Positions 46,346 through 55,039 of a stretch of DNA of 64,000 nucleotides are shown here, piece by piece. Both the position numbers and the translations under genes were made by a program. The stretch comes from Cupriavidus neocaledonicus. Its GTDB lineage: Bacteria; Pseudomonadota; Gammaproteobacteria; Burkholderiales; Burkholderiaceae. Every line of letters starts with the position of its first letter. The first letter of the stretch is position 1. Under the pieces are notes generated by a model that saw nothing but the letters and a program-made list of their open reading frames with translations, was not told the origin of the DNA and did not search any database. The stretch lies in NCBI RefSeq assembly GCF_000372525.1, contig NZ_AQUR01000099.1:96322-160321 (forward strand). The letters are read 5' to 3'.

Positions 46346-46714
46346 TGAATTTATCCTTCGTCGTTTGTAATCGGCGACCGCAGAACGCAAACAACTCCAA
46401 ATTCACTTAGGAATCAAGGAGTTAATGTACCATTGTACCAAGGATAAGCCGCTGCGGTGAAGCGGGGCGGGACCGGCCGGCGGGCCAGCTGTGCCCAAAA
46501 AGCCACGCTGGCGCCAATCGTTCTTGCCATCCCGTCCCGACTCACCGCAAAGCCTTATCAGTGGCCACTTTCCGGACACTTGCCCCGGCGTCGCTGACGT
46601 TAATTCCCCAGGCGCCACGGGATGTCCGTGGCGCGCACCCTACAGTATGCCAGCCCGGCGGGGCTGGCCCTTCAAAACGCCGTCCCGGCAGCCGCTCCGG
46701 GGTCCGGCCGGCGA
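46346..46714. other. dnaA-dnaN intergenic region
   Basis: 369 bases without a gene. Two hairpins lie near the dnaA end: GCCAGCCC/GGGCTGGC at 46649-46668 and GCGCCACGG/CCGTGGCGC at 46612-46634; neither has a U-tract. A tandem TGTACCAT/TGTACCAA at 46426-46441 sits about 85 bp before dnaN and may be part of its promoter. No DnaA box was found here. Confidence 0.55.
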
Positions 46715-48481
46715 TCAGCCCTTGAGCGTCTGCTCCAGCACGTGCAGCTCGTGGTTGAGCTGCGCATCCTTGCTGCGTTCGTCGGCGATCTTGCGCACCG
46801 CGTGCAGCACGGTGGTGTGGTCGCGGCCGCCGAAGAGTTCGCCGATCTCCGGCAGGCTCTTCTGCGTCAGCTCCTTGGCCAGGTACATCGCGATCTGGCG
46901 CGGCCGGGCAATATTGGCAGGCCGCTTTTTCGAATACATGTCAGCGACCTTGATGTTGTAGAAATCCGCGCAGGTCTTCTGGATGTTCTCGACCGAGATC
47001 TGGCGGTTCTGCACAGTCAGCAGGTCCTTCAGCGCTTCGCGCGTCACCTCGATGGTGATGTCCTTGCCGTGGAAGTTGCTGAACGCCAGGATCTTGCGCA
47101 GCGCGCCTTCCAGCTCGCGCACGTTGGAGCGCAGGTGCTTGGCAACGAAGAAGGCGACTTCTTCCGGAACGTTGACGTTCTCGGCGGCGGCCTTCTTCAT
47201 CAGGATCGCCACGCGCATTTCCAGCTCGGGCGGCTCGATCGCCACGGTCAGGCCGGAATCGAAGCGCGAGATCAGGCGGTCGTCGATGCCGGTGATTTCC
47301 TTGGGGTAGGTATCGCTGGTGATGATCACCTGCGCCCGGTTGGCAATCAGGGCCTCGAAGGCATAGAAGAACTCTTCCTGCGTGCGGTTCTTGCCAGAGA
47401 AGAACTGGATATCGTCGATCAGCAACAGGTCCAGCGAGTGGTAATAGCGCTTGAACTCGTCGAAGGCCTTGCGCTGGTACGCCTTGACCACGTCGGACAC
47501 GTACTGCTCGGCGTGGATGTAGCGGATGCGCGCGCGCGGGTTCTCCATCAGCATGTGGTTGCCGATGGAGTGGATCAGGTGGGTCTTGCCCAGGCCCACG
47601 CCGCCGTAGAGATACAGCGGGTTGTAGGACTTGCCGGGGTTGTTGGCGACCTGGATCGCGGCGGCACGAGCCAGCTGGTTGGCCTTGCCGGTGACGAAGT
47701 TGTCGAAGGTCAGGATCGGGTTCAGGCGCGAGCGCTCGTGGACCGTGTCGCTGGGCTGGTGGCCGGGCATCTGCGCGGCGCCGTTGCCCATCGCGGCATG
47801 CGGGTGCTGGCCCTGCTGCGGCGCGCGGTAGGAGCGGGCGCTGGCTTCGGCGGGATCCATCTGGACCACGTCGATCTCGCCCAGGTCGGCGTTGTGCTGC
47901 GGGTGGTGCTGGCCGGGATGCTGGCCCATGCCCTGGCCACGCACGCCGGCCGGAACCGGGGCGGCGGACGGCATGCCGGCCGGATTGCCAGGGTTACCGT
48001 ACGGAGGCTGGCCCAGGCCGTACGCAGCCGCGGTGGGGTATTCGCCGTAGCCGGGCTGTCCCGGCTGGCCAGGCATGGCAAACGGCGGCTGGCCACCCAT
48101 AGTCTGGCCGGGCTGGGCGCCGGGATAGCCGCCCATGCCCGTACCCGGTGCTGCGTGATGTTCCATGCGCTCCATGCCGCCCGCGCCCATGCCGGGCTGG
48201 GCCGGCTGCATGTAGGCAGCGGCGCGGCCGGACGCGGCGGGATCGAGCACGAACTGGACGCTGACCTGCGCTTCCCAGTATTCGCAGGCGAGGGCGGTGA
48301 TGCGGCCCGAAAACTGACTCTTGACCCAGTCGAGCTTGAAACGGTTGGGCGCGGCAATCCGCAGCGCATGCGTTTCTTCATCGAACGCAACGGGCGCCAG
48401 CGGCTTGATCCACGTTTTGAACTGTTGCGGCGTCAGCTCGCGCTCGAGTTGCGCGGCTGCCGCCTGCCAGAAATCTTGCAT
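46715..48481 (-). CDS. dnaA: Chromosomal replication initiator protein DnaA
   Basis: 588 residues, longer than the E. coli protein because of domain II. Domain I is residues 1-85 ([20 protein letters not shown]). Domain II (about 86-250) is an extended Gly/Pro/Gln/His-rich linker with repeated PGQPG- and GMG-like units. Domain III is AAA+ with GGVGLGKTH and LLIDDIQFF. Domain IV binds DnaA boxes through [18 protein letters not shown] 48481 is chosen because it begins domain I; the frame is open further upstream but through hairpin-rich non-coding DNA. Confidence 0.98.
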   Translation of the reverse strand: MQDFWQAAAAQLERELTPQQFKTWIKPLAPVAFDEETHALRIAAPNRFKLDWVKSQFSGRITALACEYWEAQVSVQFVLDPAASGRAAAYMQPAQPGMGAGGMERMEHHAAPGTGMGGYPGAQPGQTMGGQPPFAMPGQPGQPGYGEYPTAAAYGLGQPPYGNPGNPAGMPSAAPVPAGVRGQGMGQHPGQHHPQHNADLGEIDVVQMDPAEASARSYRAPQQGQHPHAAMGNGAAQMPGHQPSDTVHERSRLNPILTFDNFVTGKANQLARAAAIQVANNPGKSYNPLYLYGGVGLGKTHLIHSIGNHMLMENPRARIRYIHAEQYVSDVVKAYQRKAFDEFKRYYHSLDLLLIDDIQFFSGKNRTQEEFFYAFEALIANRAQVIITSDTYPKEITGIDDRLISRFDSGLTVAIEPPELEMRVAILMKKAAAENVNVPEEVAFFVAKHLRSNVRELEGALRKILAFSNFHGKDITIEVTREALKDLLTVQNRQISVENIQKTCADFYNIKVADMYSKKRPANIARPRQIAMYLAKELTQKSLPEIGELFGGRDHTTVLHAVRKIADERSKDAQLNHELHVLEQTLKG

Positions 48482-49300
48482 TGTTTGTTGTTGGCTAGTC
48501 GTACCCGGTGCCGCCTTGCGGGCGGCACCGGGTACGCCACAGGCGGCGTATGCGCCGCGCATTCCGGACCGCCTCGACCGTAGCGGGAATGAAATTCCCT
48601 CGGCCAAGGGCACCGCGGCATGCCATGCCGCCGCCAGCGAGCCTTCCGGCTCGCCGCACTGGCGTGCGTAAAGTCATGCGTTGTCGCGGTGGGAGCCCGG
48701 GTTGCGCCTGCGCCACGCAGCCCGTGTTGTGTTTGGACCCGGATTGTACCCCCGCCCCTGAGTTATCCACAAAGGATAAGTCTGTGGACAACTTGTGCAA
48801 ATGCAGTGGATTGATGTGCACAACCCGTGCTGCCATGCGGGTTTCCGGGGTACGGAAAGGGGCAAAAACCCAGGCAAAACAGGGACTTCGCCTGTGGATG
48901 GCGGCACCGGAGGTGTCCCTCGGGGCACTAGTGGTTACCCACCGGCTGTTGTGGACAATGGCGCACCACGGGGCTTGCGCCAGTGTGGCGATTGTGCCGT
49001 CGCACACAGACTGCTGCCTTGACAGCGTCGCGGAAAATCGTTTAAATGGCGGGTTCTGCGATGCGGCAGGGGATCACGTATGCGCATCGCCGGGTCTGGC
49101 CTGTCCGTGCCGTCCGCGCCCACAGGCAACCTGCCTGCAGCGCGCGCCCTTCGGCCGGCAGCTAAGACAGAACCAGAATCGTCGGACACGCCGCTGCAGT
49201 TCCCTCGCAAGCGGCAACCCCATGCGAACCATACGCGGCGGCCACGGCACCCCGGCACCGGCCGGAGTCGGGCGAGCCAAGATCAACCAGAGAGTGCAAC
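48482..49300. other. oriC: Replication origin oriC region between dnaA and rpmH
   Basis: 819 bases without a gene, between divergent dnaA and rpmH. DnaA boxes cluster at 48763-48771 (perfect TTATCCACA), 48783-48791 and 48950-48958 (TGTGGACAA, box reversed), 48815-48823 (TGTGCACAA) and 48893-48901 (TGTGGATGG, weak). An AT-rich stretch near 49031-49047 (GGAAAATCGTTTAAATGG) could help unwinding or be the rpmH promoter. The left part carries four hairpins before dnaA. This is the usual origin position in this group of bacteria. Confidence 0.85.
48501..48654. repeat. Array of four hairpins upstream of dnaA
   Basis: Four inverted repeats follow each other: 48501-48535 (GTACCCGGTGCCGCC, exact 15-bp stem, 5-nt loop), 48543-48558 (GCGGCG/CGCCGC), 48615-48631 (GCGGCATG/CATGCCGC, 1-nt centre) and 48637-48654 (GCGAGCC/GGCTCGC). 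The first lies 20 bases before the dnaA start. They may shape the dnaA leader mRNA or act as DNA sites between the gene and the DnaA boxes. Confidence 0.7.
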
Positions 49301-49435
49301 ATGAAACGTACCTACCAACCTTCCGTTACCCGCCGCAAGCGTACCCACGGTTTCCGCGTGCGCATGAAGACCCGCGGCGGCCGTGCCGTCATCAACGCTC
49401 GCCGCGCCAAGGGCCGCAAGCGCCTGGCAATCTAA
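49301..49435 (+). CDS. rpmH: 50S ribosomal protein L34
   Basis: 44 residues, full length for L34: begins [20 protein letters not shown], ends [11 protein letters not shown]. Highly basic throughout. A ribosome large-subunit protein, encoded first in the rpmH-rnpA-yidD-yidC-mnmE series that faces away from dnaA. AGAG precedes the ATG. Confidence 0.98.
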   Translation: MKRTYQPSVTRRKRTHGFRVRMKTRGGRAVINARRAKGRKRLAI

Positions 49436-49496
49436 GGGCCGGGCGACCGGTCCGGACCGCGGCAACGCGGTCCAGGCCAACCGCCTCGCTGTCCGG

Positions 49497-50012
49497 ATGG
49501 CCGGTAGCTTGCCGCAAGGTGCAGTGTTCCCGCTAGCTTTGCCAGGCGTGTCTACCTTTGCCTTTCCCAAAGCCGCGAGGCTGACAAAGACGGATGAGTT
49601 TTCATCCGTTTTTGCTTTGCGGCCCCGGCGGCGCAGCACCCACTTCGTGCTCTACGTACGCCCCAACGGCCGGCCGGTAGGCCGCCTGGGCGTGGTGGTG
49701 GGCAAGAAGTTCGCGCCGCGCGCGGCCGAGCGCAACCTGGTGAAGCGCATGGCGCGCGAGCTGTTCCGCCAGCGCCGCGAACACCTGGCCGGGCGCGACG
49801 TGCTGCTGCGCCTGCAAGCGAAGTTTCCGCGCGCGGAATTTGCGACGCGCGCGGCGGTCCGAAGGGCATGCGCGGCGGAAATCGCCAGCCTGCTCGAGGT
49901 AGCAGCAAAGCCACTGCCGCCACCCGCGCCGCCTGCCTCGCCCCCGGCACCGCCCACCGCGGCGCCGCCGGCGAGCCCCTCGCCAAGCCAGCCACCAGGC
50001 CAGCCAGCCTGA
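49497..50012 (+). CDS. rnpA: Ribonuclease P protein component
   Basis: 171 residues from ATG 49497; the true start could be a nearby downstream GTG, since the conserved part begins at about [17 protein letters not shown]. The RNR signature is present as [20 protein letters not shown], then [10 protein letters not shown]. It binds the RNase P RNA that trims tRNA 5' ends. The last 35 or so residues are an unusual Pro/Ala-rich tail ([13 protein letters not shown]) absent from most homologues. It ends 10 bases before yidD. Confidence 0.93.
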   Translation: MAGSLPQGAVFPLALPGVSTFAFPKAARLTKTDEFSSVFALRPRRRSTHFVLYVRPNGRPVGRLGVVVGKKFAPRAAERNLVKRMARELFRQRREHLAGRDVLLRLQAKFPRAEFATRAAVRRACAAEIASLLEVAAKPLPPPAPPASPPAPPTAAPPASPSPSQPPGQPA

Positions 50013-50022
50013 CCGCCCCGCC

Positions 50023-50304
50023 ATGAAGCGAATCCTGCTAGCCCTGCTGCGCGTCTACAAGATCGCCCTCAGCCCTTACCTGGGCTCGCAGTGCCGCTTC
50101 CTGCCGACCTGTTCCGACTACGCCCGCGACGCCATCGTCCATCATGGCGCCGCGCGCGGCAGCTGGATGGCCGCCTGCCGGCTGTGCCGCTGCCATCCTT
50201 TCGCCCAAGGCGGGTATGATCCCGTGCCGGGCACGGAAGCTGACACGCCAGTCCATGCCGCCACAGGCCATGCACCCGTGGCAATCCGTCTGCCCAGACC
50301 CTGA
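50023..50304 (+). CDS. yidD: Membrane protein insertion efficiency factor YidD
   Basis: 93 residues. Conserved start [20 protein letters not shown], then [15 protein letters not shown] and the Cys/His-rich [17 protein letters not shown]. It is a small membrane-associated protein that aids YidC-dependent insertion. The gene lies between rnpA and yidC as usual. The C-terminal 20 residues after the DPVP motif look variable. Confidence 0.95.
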   Translation: MKRILLALLRVYKIALSPYLGSQCRFLPTCSDYARDAIVHHGAARGSWMAACRLCRCHPFAQGGYDPVPGTEADTPVHAATGHAPVAIRLPRP

Positions 50305-50325
50305 TTTTTCCGACCACAGCCAGAC

Positions 50326-51996
50326 ATGGATATCAAACGCACCATCCTCTGGGTCATCTTCTCGATGTCCCTCGTGCTGCTCTACGACAACTGGCAACGC
50401 GCCAACGGCCATGCGTCGATGTTCTTCCCGAGCGCGACGCAGCAGCAGGCCGCTTCGGCGCCGGCCGCCAGCGGCGCGGCCGCGCAGGGCGACGTGCCCA
50501 AGGCCAACGTCCAGCCCGGCGCAGCGGCGCCGGCCGCGGGCGCCGCGCCGCAGGCCGCGGCCCAGCCCACCGGCGAGAAGATCGTGGTGACCACCGACAC
50601 GGTGCGCGCCGAGATCGACACCGCCGGCGGCATCGTGTCGCGCCTGGAGCTGCTCAAGGAGCATGAGAAGGACGGCAAGCCGGTGGTGCTGTTCGAGCGC
50701 GACAACGTGCGCACCTACATGGCCCGCTCGGGCCTGATCGGCGGCGACCTGCCTAACCACACCACGCTGTTCACCGCGGCCCCGGGCCCGCGCACGCTGG
50801 ACGGCGCCGAGCAGCTGCAGGTGGTGCTGAGCGCCGAGAAGAACGGCGTGAAGCTGGTCAAGACCTACACCTTCCGCAAGGGCAGCTACGTGGTCGACAG
50901 CAAGTTCGACGTGACCAACGCGGGCACCGCGCCGGTCTCGCCGACGCTGTACCTGGAGCTGGCGCGCGACGGCAGCAAGGTCGAGCAGTCGCAGTTCTAC
51001 AGCACCTTCACCGGTCCGGCGGTCTACACCGACGCCGACAAGTACCACAAGATCGACTTCGAAGACATCGCCAAGGGCAAGGCCACCGTGCCGGCCGCCG
51101 CCAACAACGGCTGGGTGGCGATGGTGCAGCACTACTTTGCCTCGGCGTGGATTCCGCAGACCGGCAAGGAGCGCAGCTTCTACGTGCAGCAGATCGATCC
51201 GCACCTGTACCGCGTGGGCGTGCAGCAGCCGCTGGGCGAAGTGGCCCCGGGCGCGACGGTCAGCACCGATGCGCGCCTGTTCGCCGGCCCGCAGGAAGAG
51301 CACATGCTCGAGAAGATCGCCCCGGGCCTGGAACTGGTGAAGGACTACGGCTGGCTGACCATCCTGGCCAAGCCGCTGTTCTGGCTGCTGGAGAAGCTGC
51401 ACGGCTTCCTGGGCAACTGGGGCTGGTCGATCATCGCGCTGACGGTGCTGATCAAGCTGGTGTTCTTCCCGCTGTCGGCGGCGAGCTACAAGTCCATGGG
51501 CAAGATGAAGGACCTGCAGCCGCGCATGACGTCGATCCGCGAGCGCTACAAGAACGACCCGCAGAAGATGAACCAGGAGATGATGGCGCTGTACCGCACC
51601 GAGAAGGTCAACCCGCTCGGCGGCTGCCTGCCCATCGTGATCCAGATCCCGGTGTTCATCGCGCTGTACTGGGTGCTGCTGTCGTCGGTCGAAATGCGCG
51701 GCGCGCCGTGGCTGGGCTGGATCCATGACCTGTCGGTGCCGGATCCGTTCTACATCCTGCCGATCGTGATGGCCGTGTCGATGTTCGTGCAGACCAAGCT
51801 GAACCCGACCCCGCCGGATCCGGTGCAGGCCAAGGTGATGATGATCATGCCGCTGGTGTTCTCGGTGATGTTCTTCTTCTTCCCGGCCGGCCTGGTGCTG
51901 TACTGGGTGGTGAACAACATCCTGTCGATCGCGCAGCAGTGGCAGATCAACCGGATGCTGGGCAAGGGCAAGGCCGCGGTGGTGGCCAAGAGCTAA
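50326..51996 (+). CDS. yidC: Membrane protein insertase YidC
   Basis: 556 residues. An N-terminal helix ([18 protein letters not shown]) is followed by an Ala/Pro-rich linker and the large periplasmic beta-sandwich domain (to about residue 345). The insertase core has five helices, with [20 protein letters not shown] containing the hydrophilic-groove region, [20 protein letters not shown] and [19 protein letters not shown]. It inserts inner-membrane proteins alone or with SecYEG. A strong terminator follows at 52022. Confidence 0.97.
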   Translation: MDIKRTILWVIFSMSLVLLYDNWQRANGHASMFFPSATQQQAASAPAASGAAAQGDVPKANVQPGAAAPAAGAAPQAAAQPTGEKIVVTTDTVRAEIDTAGGIVSRLELLKEHEKDGKPVVLFERDNVRTYMARSGLIGGDLPNHTTLFTAAPGPRTLDGAEQLQVVLSAEKNGVKLVKTYTFRKGSYVVDSKFDVTNAGTAPVSPTLYLELARDGSKVEQSQFYSTFTGPAVYTDADKYHKIDFEDIAKGKATVPAAANNGWVAMVQHYFASAWIPQTGKERSFYVQQIDPHLYRVGVQQPLGEVAPGATVSTDARLFAGPQEEHMLEKIAPGLELVKDYGWLTILAKPLFWLLEKLHGFLGNWGWSIIALTVLIKLVFFPLSAASYKSMGKMKDLQPRMTSIRERYKNDPQKMNQEMMALYRTEKVNPLGGCLPIVIQIPVFIALYWVLLSSVEMRGAPWLGWIHDLSVPDPFYILPIVMAVSMFVQTKLNPTPPDPVQAKVMMIMPLVFSVMFFFFPAGLVLYWVVNNILSIAQQWQINRMLGKGKAAVVAKS

Positions 51997-52021
51997 AGCC
52001 TGTTGCGAAATGCGGTAACGG

Positions 52022-52049
52022 AAAGCCCGGCAGAGATGCCGGGCTTTTT
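52022..52049 (+). terminator. Rho-independent terminator after yidC
   Basis: AAAGCCCGGCA (52022-52032), loop GAGA, TGCCGGGCTTT (52037-52047), then TTGTTTTC. The stem is 11 bp and perfect, 26 bases after the yidC stop, so mnmE further downstream needs another promoter. Confidence 0.9.
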
Positions 52050-52056
52050 GTTTTCT

Positions 52057-52077
52057 GCTGAGGGCTGAGGGCTGAGG
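52057..52077. repeat. Short tandem repeat, 3 x GCTGAGG
   Basis: Three exact copies of the 7-mer GCTGAGG lie between the yidC terminator and the REP-like pair. A small array of this kind could vary in copy number between strains. Confidence 0.7.
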
Positions 52078-52100
52078 GCTTTCGCAATCCCGACGGTTTG

Positions 52101-52226
52101 CTCCCCTCTCCCGCCTGCGGGAGAGGGGCCGGGGGTGAGGGCAGGCGCTGGCATACCGACGCGCGCTACTTCGTAGAAGCTCCGGCCCTCACCCCCACCC
52201 CTCTCCCGCAAGCGGGCGAGGGGAGC
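52101..52226. repeat. Pair of inverted REP-like palindromes
   Basis: Element 1 (52101-52141) contains CCCTCTCCCGC/GCGGGAGAGGG followed by CCGGGGGTGAGGGC. Element 2 (52182-52226) is the same unit inverted: GCCCTCACCCCCACCCC then TCTCCCGCAAGCGGGCGAGG. The spacer is 40 bases. The same unit occurs at 60521, 60614 and, cut, at 63697, so it is a dispersed intergenic family like REP/BIME elements. Confidence 0.8.
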
Positions 52227-52293
52227 CTGGTTCAAGCGGCGTTGGCTTCGGCAGGCGTATCCTACTGGCCTGCCTCAACGTCAGGAGACCCCC

Positions 52294-53064
52294 ATGAGCT
52301 GGTCCGCCCACCAATACGTCGCCTTCGAAGACGAACGCACCCGCCCGGTCCGTGACCTGGTGGCTGCCATTCCCAACGAGATCGCGCGCAGCGCGGTGGA
52401 TATCGGCTGCGGCCCCGGCAATTCCACCGAGGTGTTGCTGGCGCGCTATGCCGGCGCTTCAGTGACCGGGCTGGACAGCTCGCCGGACATGATCGACGCC
52501 GCGCGCAGGCGCCTGCCCGACGTGCAGTTCCGCGTAGCCGACATCGGCGCCTGGGACGAGGCCGGCCCGTACGACGTGATCCTCGCCAACGCCGTGCTGC
52601 AGTGGCTGCCCGACCACGCCCGCCTGTTTCCCGAACTGGTCTCGAAGCTTTCCCAGGGCGGCACGCTCGCCGTGCAGATGCCGGACAACCTGGAAGAGCC
52701 CGCGCACCAGCTGATGCGCCGGGTGGCGGCGGAAGGGCCGTGGGCCGAAAAGCTGGCCGGCGCCAGCAAGGCCCGCGCCGAACGCGCGCCGGCGCGCTGG
52801 TACTACGAGCTGCTACGCCCGCTGTGCCAGCGCGTGGACGTGTGGCTGACCACCTATCACCATCCGCTCGCCGGCGGCGCGGCCGCGGTGGTGGAGTGGT
52901 TCAAGGGCAGCGGCCTGCGCCCGTTCCTGCAGCCGCTGGACGAGGCCGAGCGTGCCGCCTATCTGGCGCGCTACCAGACCGAGATCGCCAACGCGTACCC
53001 GGCGTTGCCGGACGGTTCGGTGCTGCTGCCGTTCCCGCGCCTGTTTATCGTCGCGACGCGCTGA
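52294..53064 (+). CDS. tam: Trans-aconitate 2-methyltransferase
   Basis: 256 residues, full length for Tam. Motif I is VDIGCGPGNSTEVL, followed by GLDSSPDMIDAARRRLPDVQ and ILANAVLQWLPDH; the region MPDNLEEPAHQLMRRVAAEG and WYYELLRPLCQRVDVWLTTY is typical of Tam. It methylates trans-aconitate with SAM, removing an inhibitor of aconitase. GGAGAC precedes ATG 52294. Confidence 0.92.
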   Translation: MSWSAHQYVAFEDERTRPVRDLVAAIPNEIARSAVDIGCGPGNSTEVLLARYAGASVTGLDSSPDMIDAARRRLPDVQFRVADIGAWDEAGPYDVILANAVLQWLPDHARLFPELVSKLSQGGTLAVQMPDNLEEPAHQLMRRVAAEGPWAEKLAGASKARAERAPARWYYELLRPLCQRVDVWLTTYHHPLAGGAAAVVEWFKGSGLRPFLQPLDEAERAAYLARYQTEIANAYPALPDGSVLLPFPRLFIVATR

Positions 53065-53083
53065 ACCCGGCGCCGAACCCTCA

Positions 53084-53470
53084 TTAAGCGGGCTTGTGGC
53101 AGACCGCCTCGATGTTGTGGCCGTCCGGGTCCAGCACGAAGGCGCCGTAGTAGTCGTGGTGGTAGTGCGCGCGCACCCCCGGTGCGCCGTTGTCGCGCCC
53201 GCCCGCGGCCAGTGCGGCGCGATGGAAGGCATCGACGGTCGCGCGGCTGTCGACGCGGAACGCCACGTGCACCGGCGGCTGGTTGGGCGTGCCGCGGTGG
53301 ATCCAGAAATCGGGATGGCCCGGCGTGCCGAAGCCGGCCACATCGGTGCTGCCGGTGACACTGGCCGGGAATTCCTTGTCCAGCACGTAGCCGATGGCGC
53401 CCAGCGCCGCCTGGTAGAAGGCGCGGCTTTTCTCGTAGTCGCTGACGCTGACGCCGGTGTGGTCGATCAT
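53084..53470 (-). CDS. VOC family (glyoxalase-like) protein
   Basis: 128 residues, one vicinal-oxygen-chelate module pair: MIDHTGVSVSDYEKSRAFYQ at the N-terminus with metal ligand H4, VHVAFRVDSRATVDAFHRAA in the middle and YYGAFVLDPDGHNIEAVCHK at the end with the ligand Glu. The small size and ligands suggest a lyase or dioxygenase-like enzyme, or a resistance protein, with unknown substrate. GGAAG precedes ATG 53470. It is probably co-transcribed with the thioesterase upstream. Confidence 0.88.
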   Translation of the reverse strand: MIDHTGVSVSDYEKSRAFYQAALGAIGYVLDKEFPASVTGSTDVAGFGTPGHPDFWIHRGTPNQPPVHVAFRVDSRATVDAFHRAALAAGGRDNGAPGVRAHYHHDYYGAFVLDPDGHNIEAVCHKPA

Positions 53471-53508
53471 GGGTGGCTTCCTTTGTCGATGGTTGGAGGG
53501 AGAAGACC

Positions 53509-53946
53509 TCAGGCCAGGTCCAGCACGCTCATGGTGGCGTTGAGCCGGCTGACCAGCACGGAATCGCCGTGGACGTCGGCAAACACGTCGGCCTCGACCA
53601 CGATGATGGAGCGGCCGGACTTGAGCACGTCGGCGCGGCAGCGCAGCCGTTCGCTGCGCACGGCCCGCAGCAGGTTGATCTTGAACTCCGCGGTGACCAC
53701 GTGCTGGCCCGCTTCCAGGATGGTGGAGGCGGCGGCGCCGGCGGTGTGGTCGGCCATGGTGGCCTGCACGCCCGCATGGACGATGCCGCCGTGCTGCAGA
53801 TGGCGCGCCGTGATGGCCAGGGTGGACTCGCACCAGCCGGGCCCGCAGTCGGCCAGCGCGATGCCGACGTCGCTGACGAAGGCGGCCTGGCGGAAGCCGG
53901 CCTCGATGGTGTCGCGCAGCAGCAGCCGTTCCTGTTCGGTGGTCAT
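53509..53946 (-). CDS. PaaI-like hotdog thioesterase
   Basis: 145 residues of the hotdog fold. The HGGIVHAGVQATMADHTAGA block carries the catalytic Asp of the PaaI group, followed by VTAEFKINLLRAV and RSIIVVEADVFAD. It would hydrolyse an acyl-CoA thioester. GAGGAAC before ATG 53946 supports that start over an upstream one. It precedes the VOC gene on the same strand with a 38-base gap. Confidence 0.88.
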   Translation of the reverse strand: MTTEQERLLLRDTIEAGFRQAAFVSDVGIALADCGPGWCESTLAITARHLQHGGIVHAGVQATMADHTAGAAASTILEAGQHVVTAEFKINLLRAVRSERLRCRADVLKSGRSIIVVEADVFADVHGDSVLVSRLNATMSVLDLA

Positions 53947-54111
53947 GGCGTTCCTCGTGGGTCGTGGCACCGGGTCCTGGCGGATCTGCGCATTCCAGCG
54001 GGAAGGACGGGCCGTGTCAACCGCCGAAGCGGCGCTGGCATCGCATCCCGCCCAAGCGCGTGCTGTCGCCTACACTGAAGGCATCTGCGTCCCGCGTGCG
54101 CGCCTGACCGC

Positions 54112-54945
54112 ATGCAGCCCGCCATGAACGCCGACGCCAATCCTCCCAAGCTGCGCCGCAAGGCGCGGCCCGCAGCGGCCTTTGCCGCGCTGGCGCAAGC
54201 CAGCCTGGCGCGCATCGACGCGTGCCTGGACCCGCTGCAGCGCCGCGACGAGCCGGAAGACCTGCACCAGCTGCGCGTCGCCCTGCGCCAGGCGCGCGCG
54301 GTGGTGTGGGCCATGGGCCCGGCCCTGCCGCGGCAGGAGCGCGACCGCTGGAAGCGCGACCTGCGCACGCTGGCGCGCGCCACCACCACGGTGCGCGACT
54401 GGGATGTGTTCCTGGCCGAGACCATCGGCCCGGCGCGCGAACTGGAGCCGGAAGACACGATCCTGGCCGCCATCGCCGACACCGCCCGGCAGCGCCGCGA
54501 CGCGGCGCGCGAAGCGATGCTGGCGACACTGGCCGCTTACCGCGACTGGCCGCTGCCCGCGCTGCATCGCGACCTTGCGCACCTGGCGCAACTCGCCGCC
54601 CGCGCCCGCGCCCGCGGCGGCGGCGCCCGCCTGGCCGCCTTCGCCCGCCGGCGCGTGCGCCGCGGCCGCAAGCAGCTGCGGGCACTGGCCAGGCACGCCC
54701 GCAGGGGCGATCCCGCCGCGGTGCACGCGCAGCGCATCGCCGGCAAGCGTCTGCGCTACGTCATCGAGGCGCTGGCGCCGGTGCTGCCGGCACGCTATAC
54801 CGGGCGCCTGCACGGCAAGCTGGTCAAGCGGCAGGCCCGGCTGGGTCGGCAGATCGACGGCATCGTCGCGCGCCGCCTGATGGTCGAGTGCCTGGACGTG
54901 CAGGCGCTGCCAGATGATACGCCGCCGTTGCCCGGCGCCAGCTGA
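54112..54945 (+). CDS. CHAD domain-containing protein
   Basis: 277 residues, all-helical, very Arg/Ala-rich. The two conserved halves of the CHAD domain begin with DLHQLRVALRQARAVVWAMG and VHAQRIAGKRLRYVIEALAP, each with the conserved His and basic residues that bind polyphosphate. CHAD proteins associate with polyphosphate granules. No CYTH (inorganic triphosphatase) domain is attached. The start may be 54112 or ATG 54124. Confidence 0.88.
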   Translation: MQPAMNADANPPKLRRKARPAAAFAALAQASLARIDACLDPLQRRDEPEDLHQLRVALRQARAVVWAMGPALPRQERDRWKRDLRTLARATTTVRDWDVFLAETIGPARELEPEDTILAAIADTARQRRDAAREAMLATLAAYRDWPLPALHRDLAHLAQLAARARARGGGARLAAFARRRVRRGRKQLRALARHARRGDPAAVHAQRIAGKRLRYVIEALAPVLPARYTGRLHGKLVKRQARLGRQIDGIVARRLMVECLDVQALPDDTPPLPGAS

Positions 54946-55039
54946 CCGGCCCGCCCGCCATGGCGGCCTGCTGCCATAGCGTGCCAGCGCGTTCCGGCGC
55001 GTGCCACGCCAACCGCACCCGATCTGCGACAATACCGCC

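Noticed and set aside
46426..46441. Tandem TGTACCAT repeats as DnaA boxes or iterons
   Set aside because: They do not match TTATNCACA and there are only two; a part in the dnaN promoter is more likely.
52101..52226. REP-like palindromes read as rho-independent terminators
   Set aside because: They lack U-tracts, occur in inverted pairs and recur elsewhere; the true yidC terminator is at 52022.
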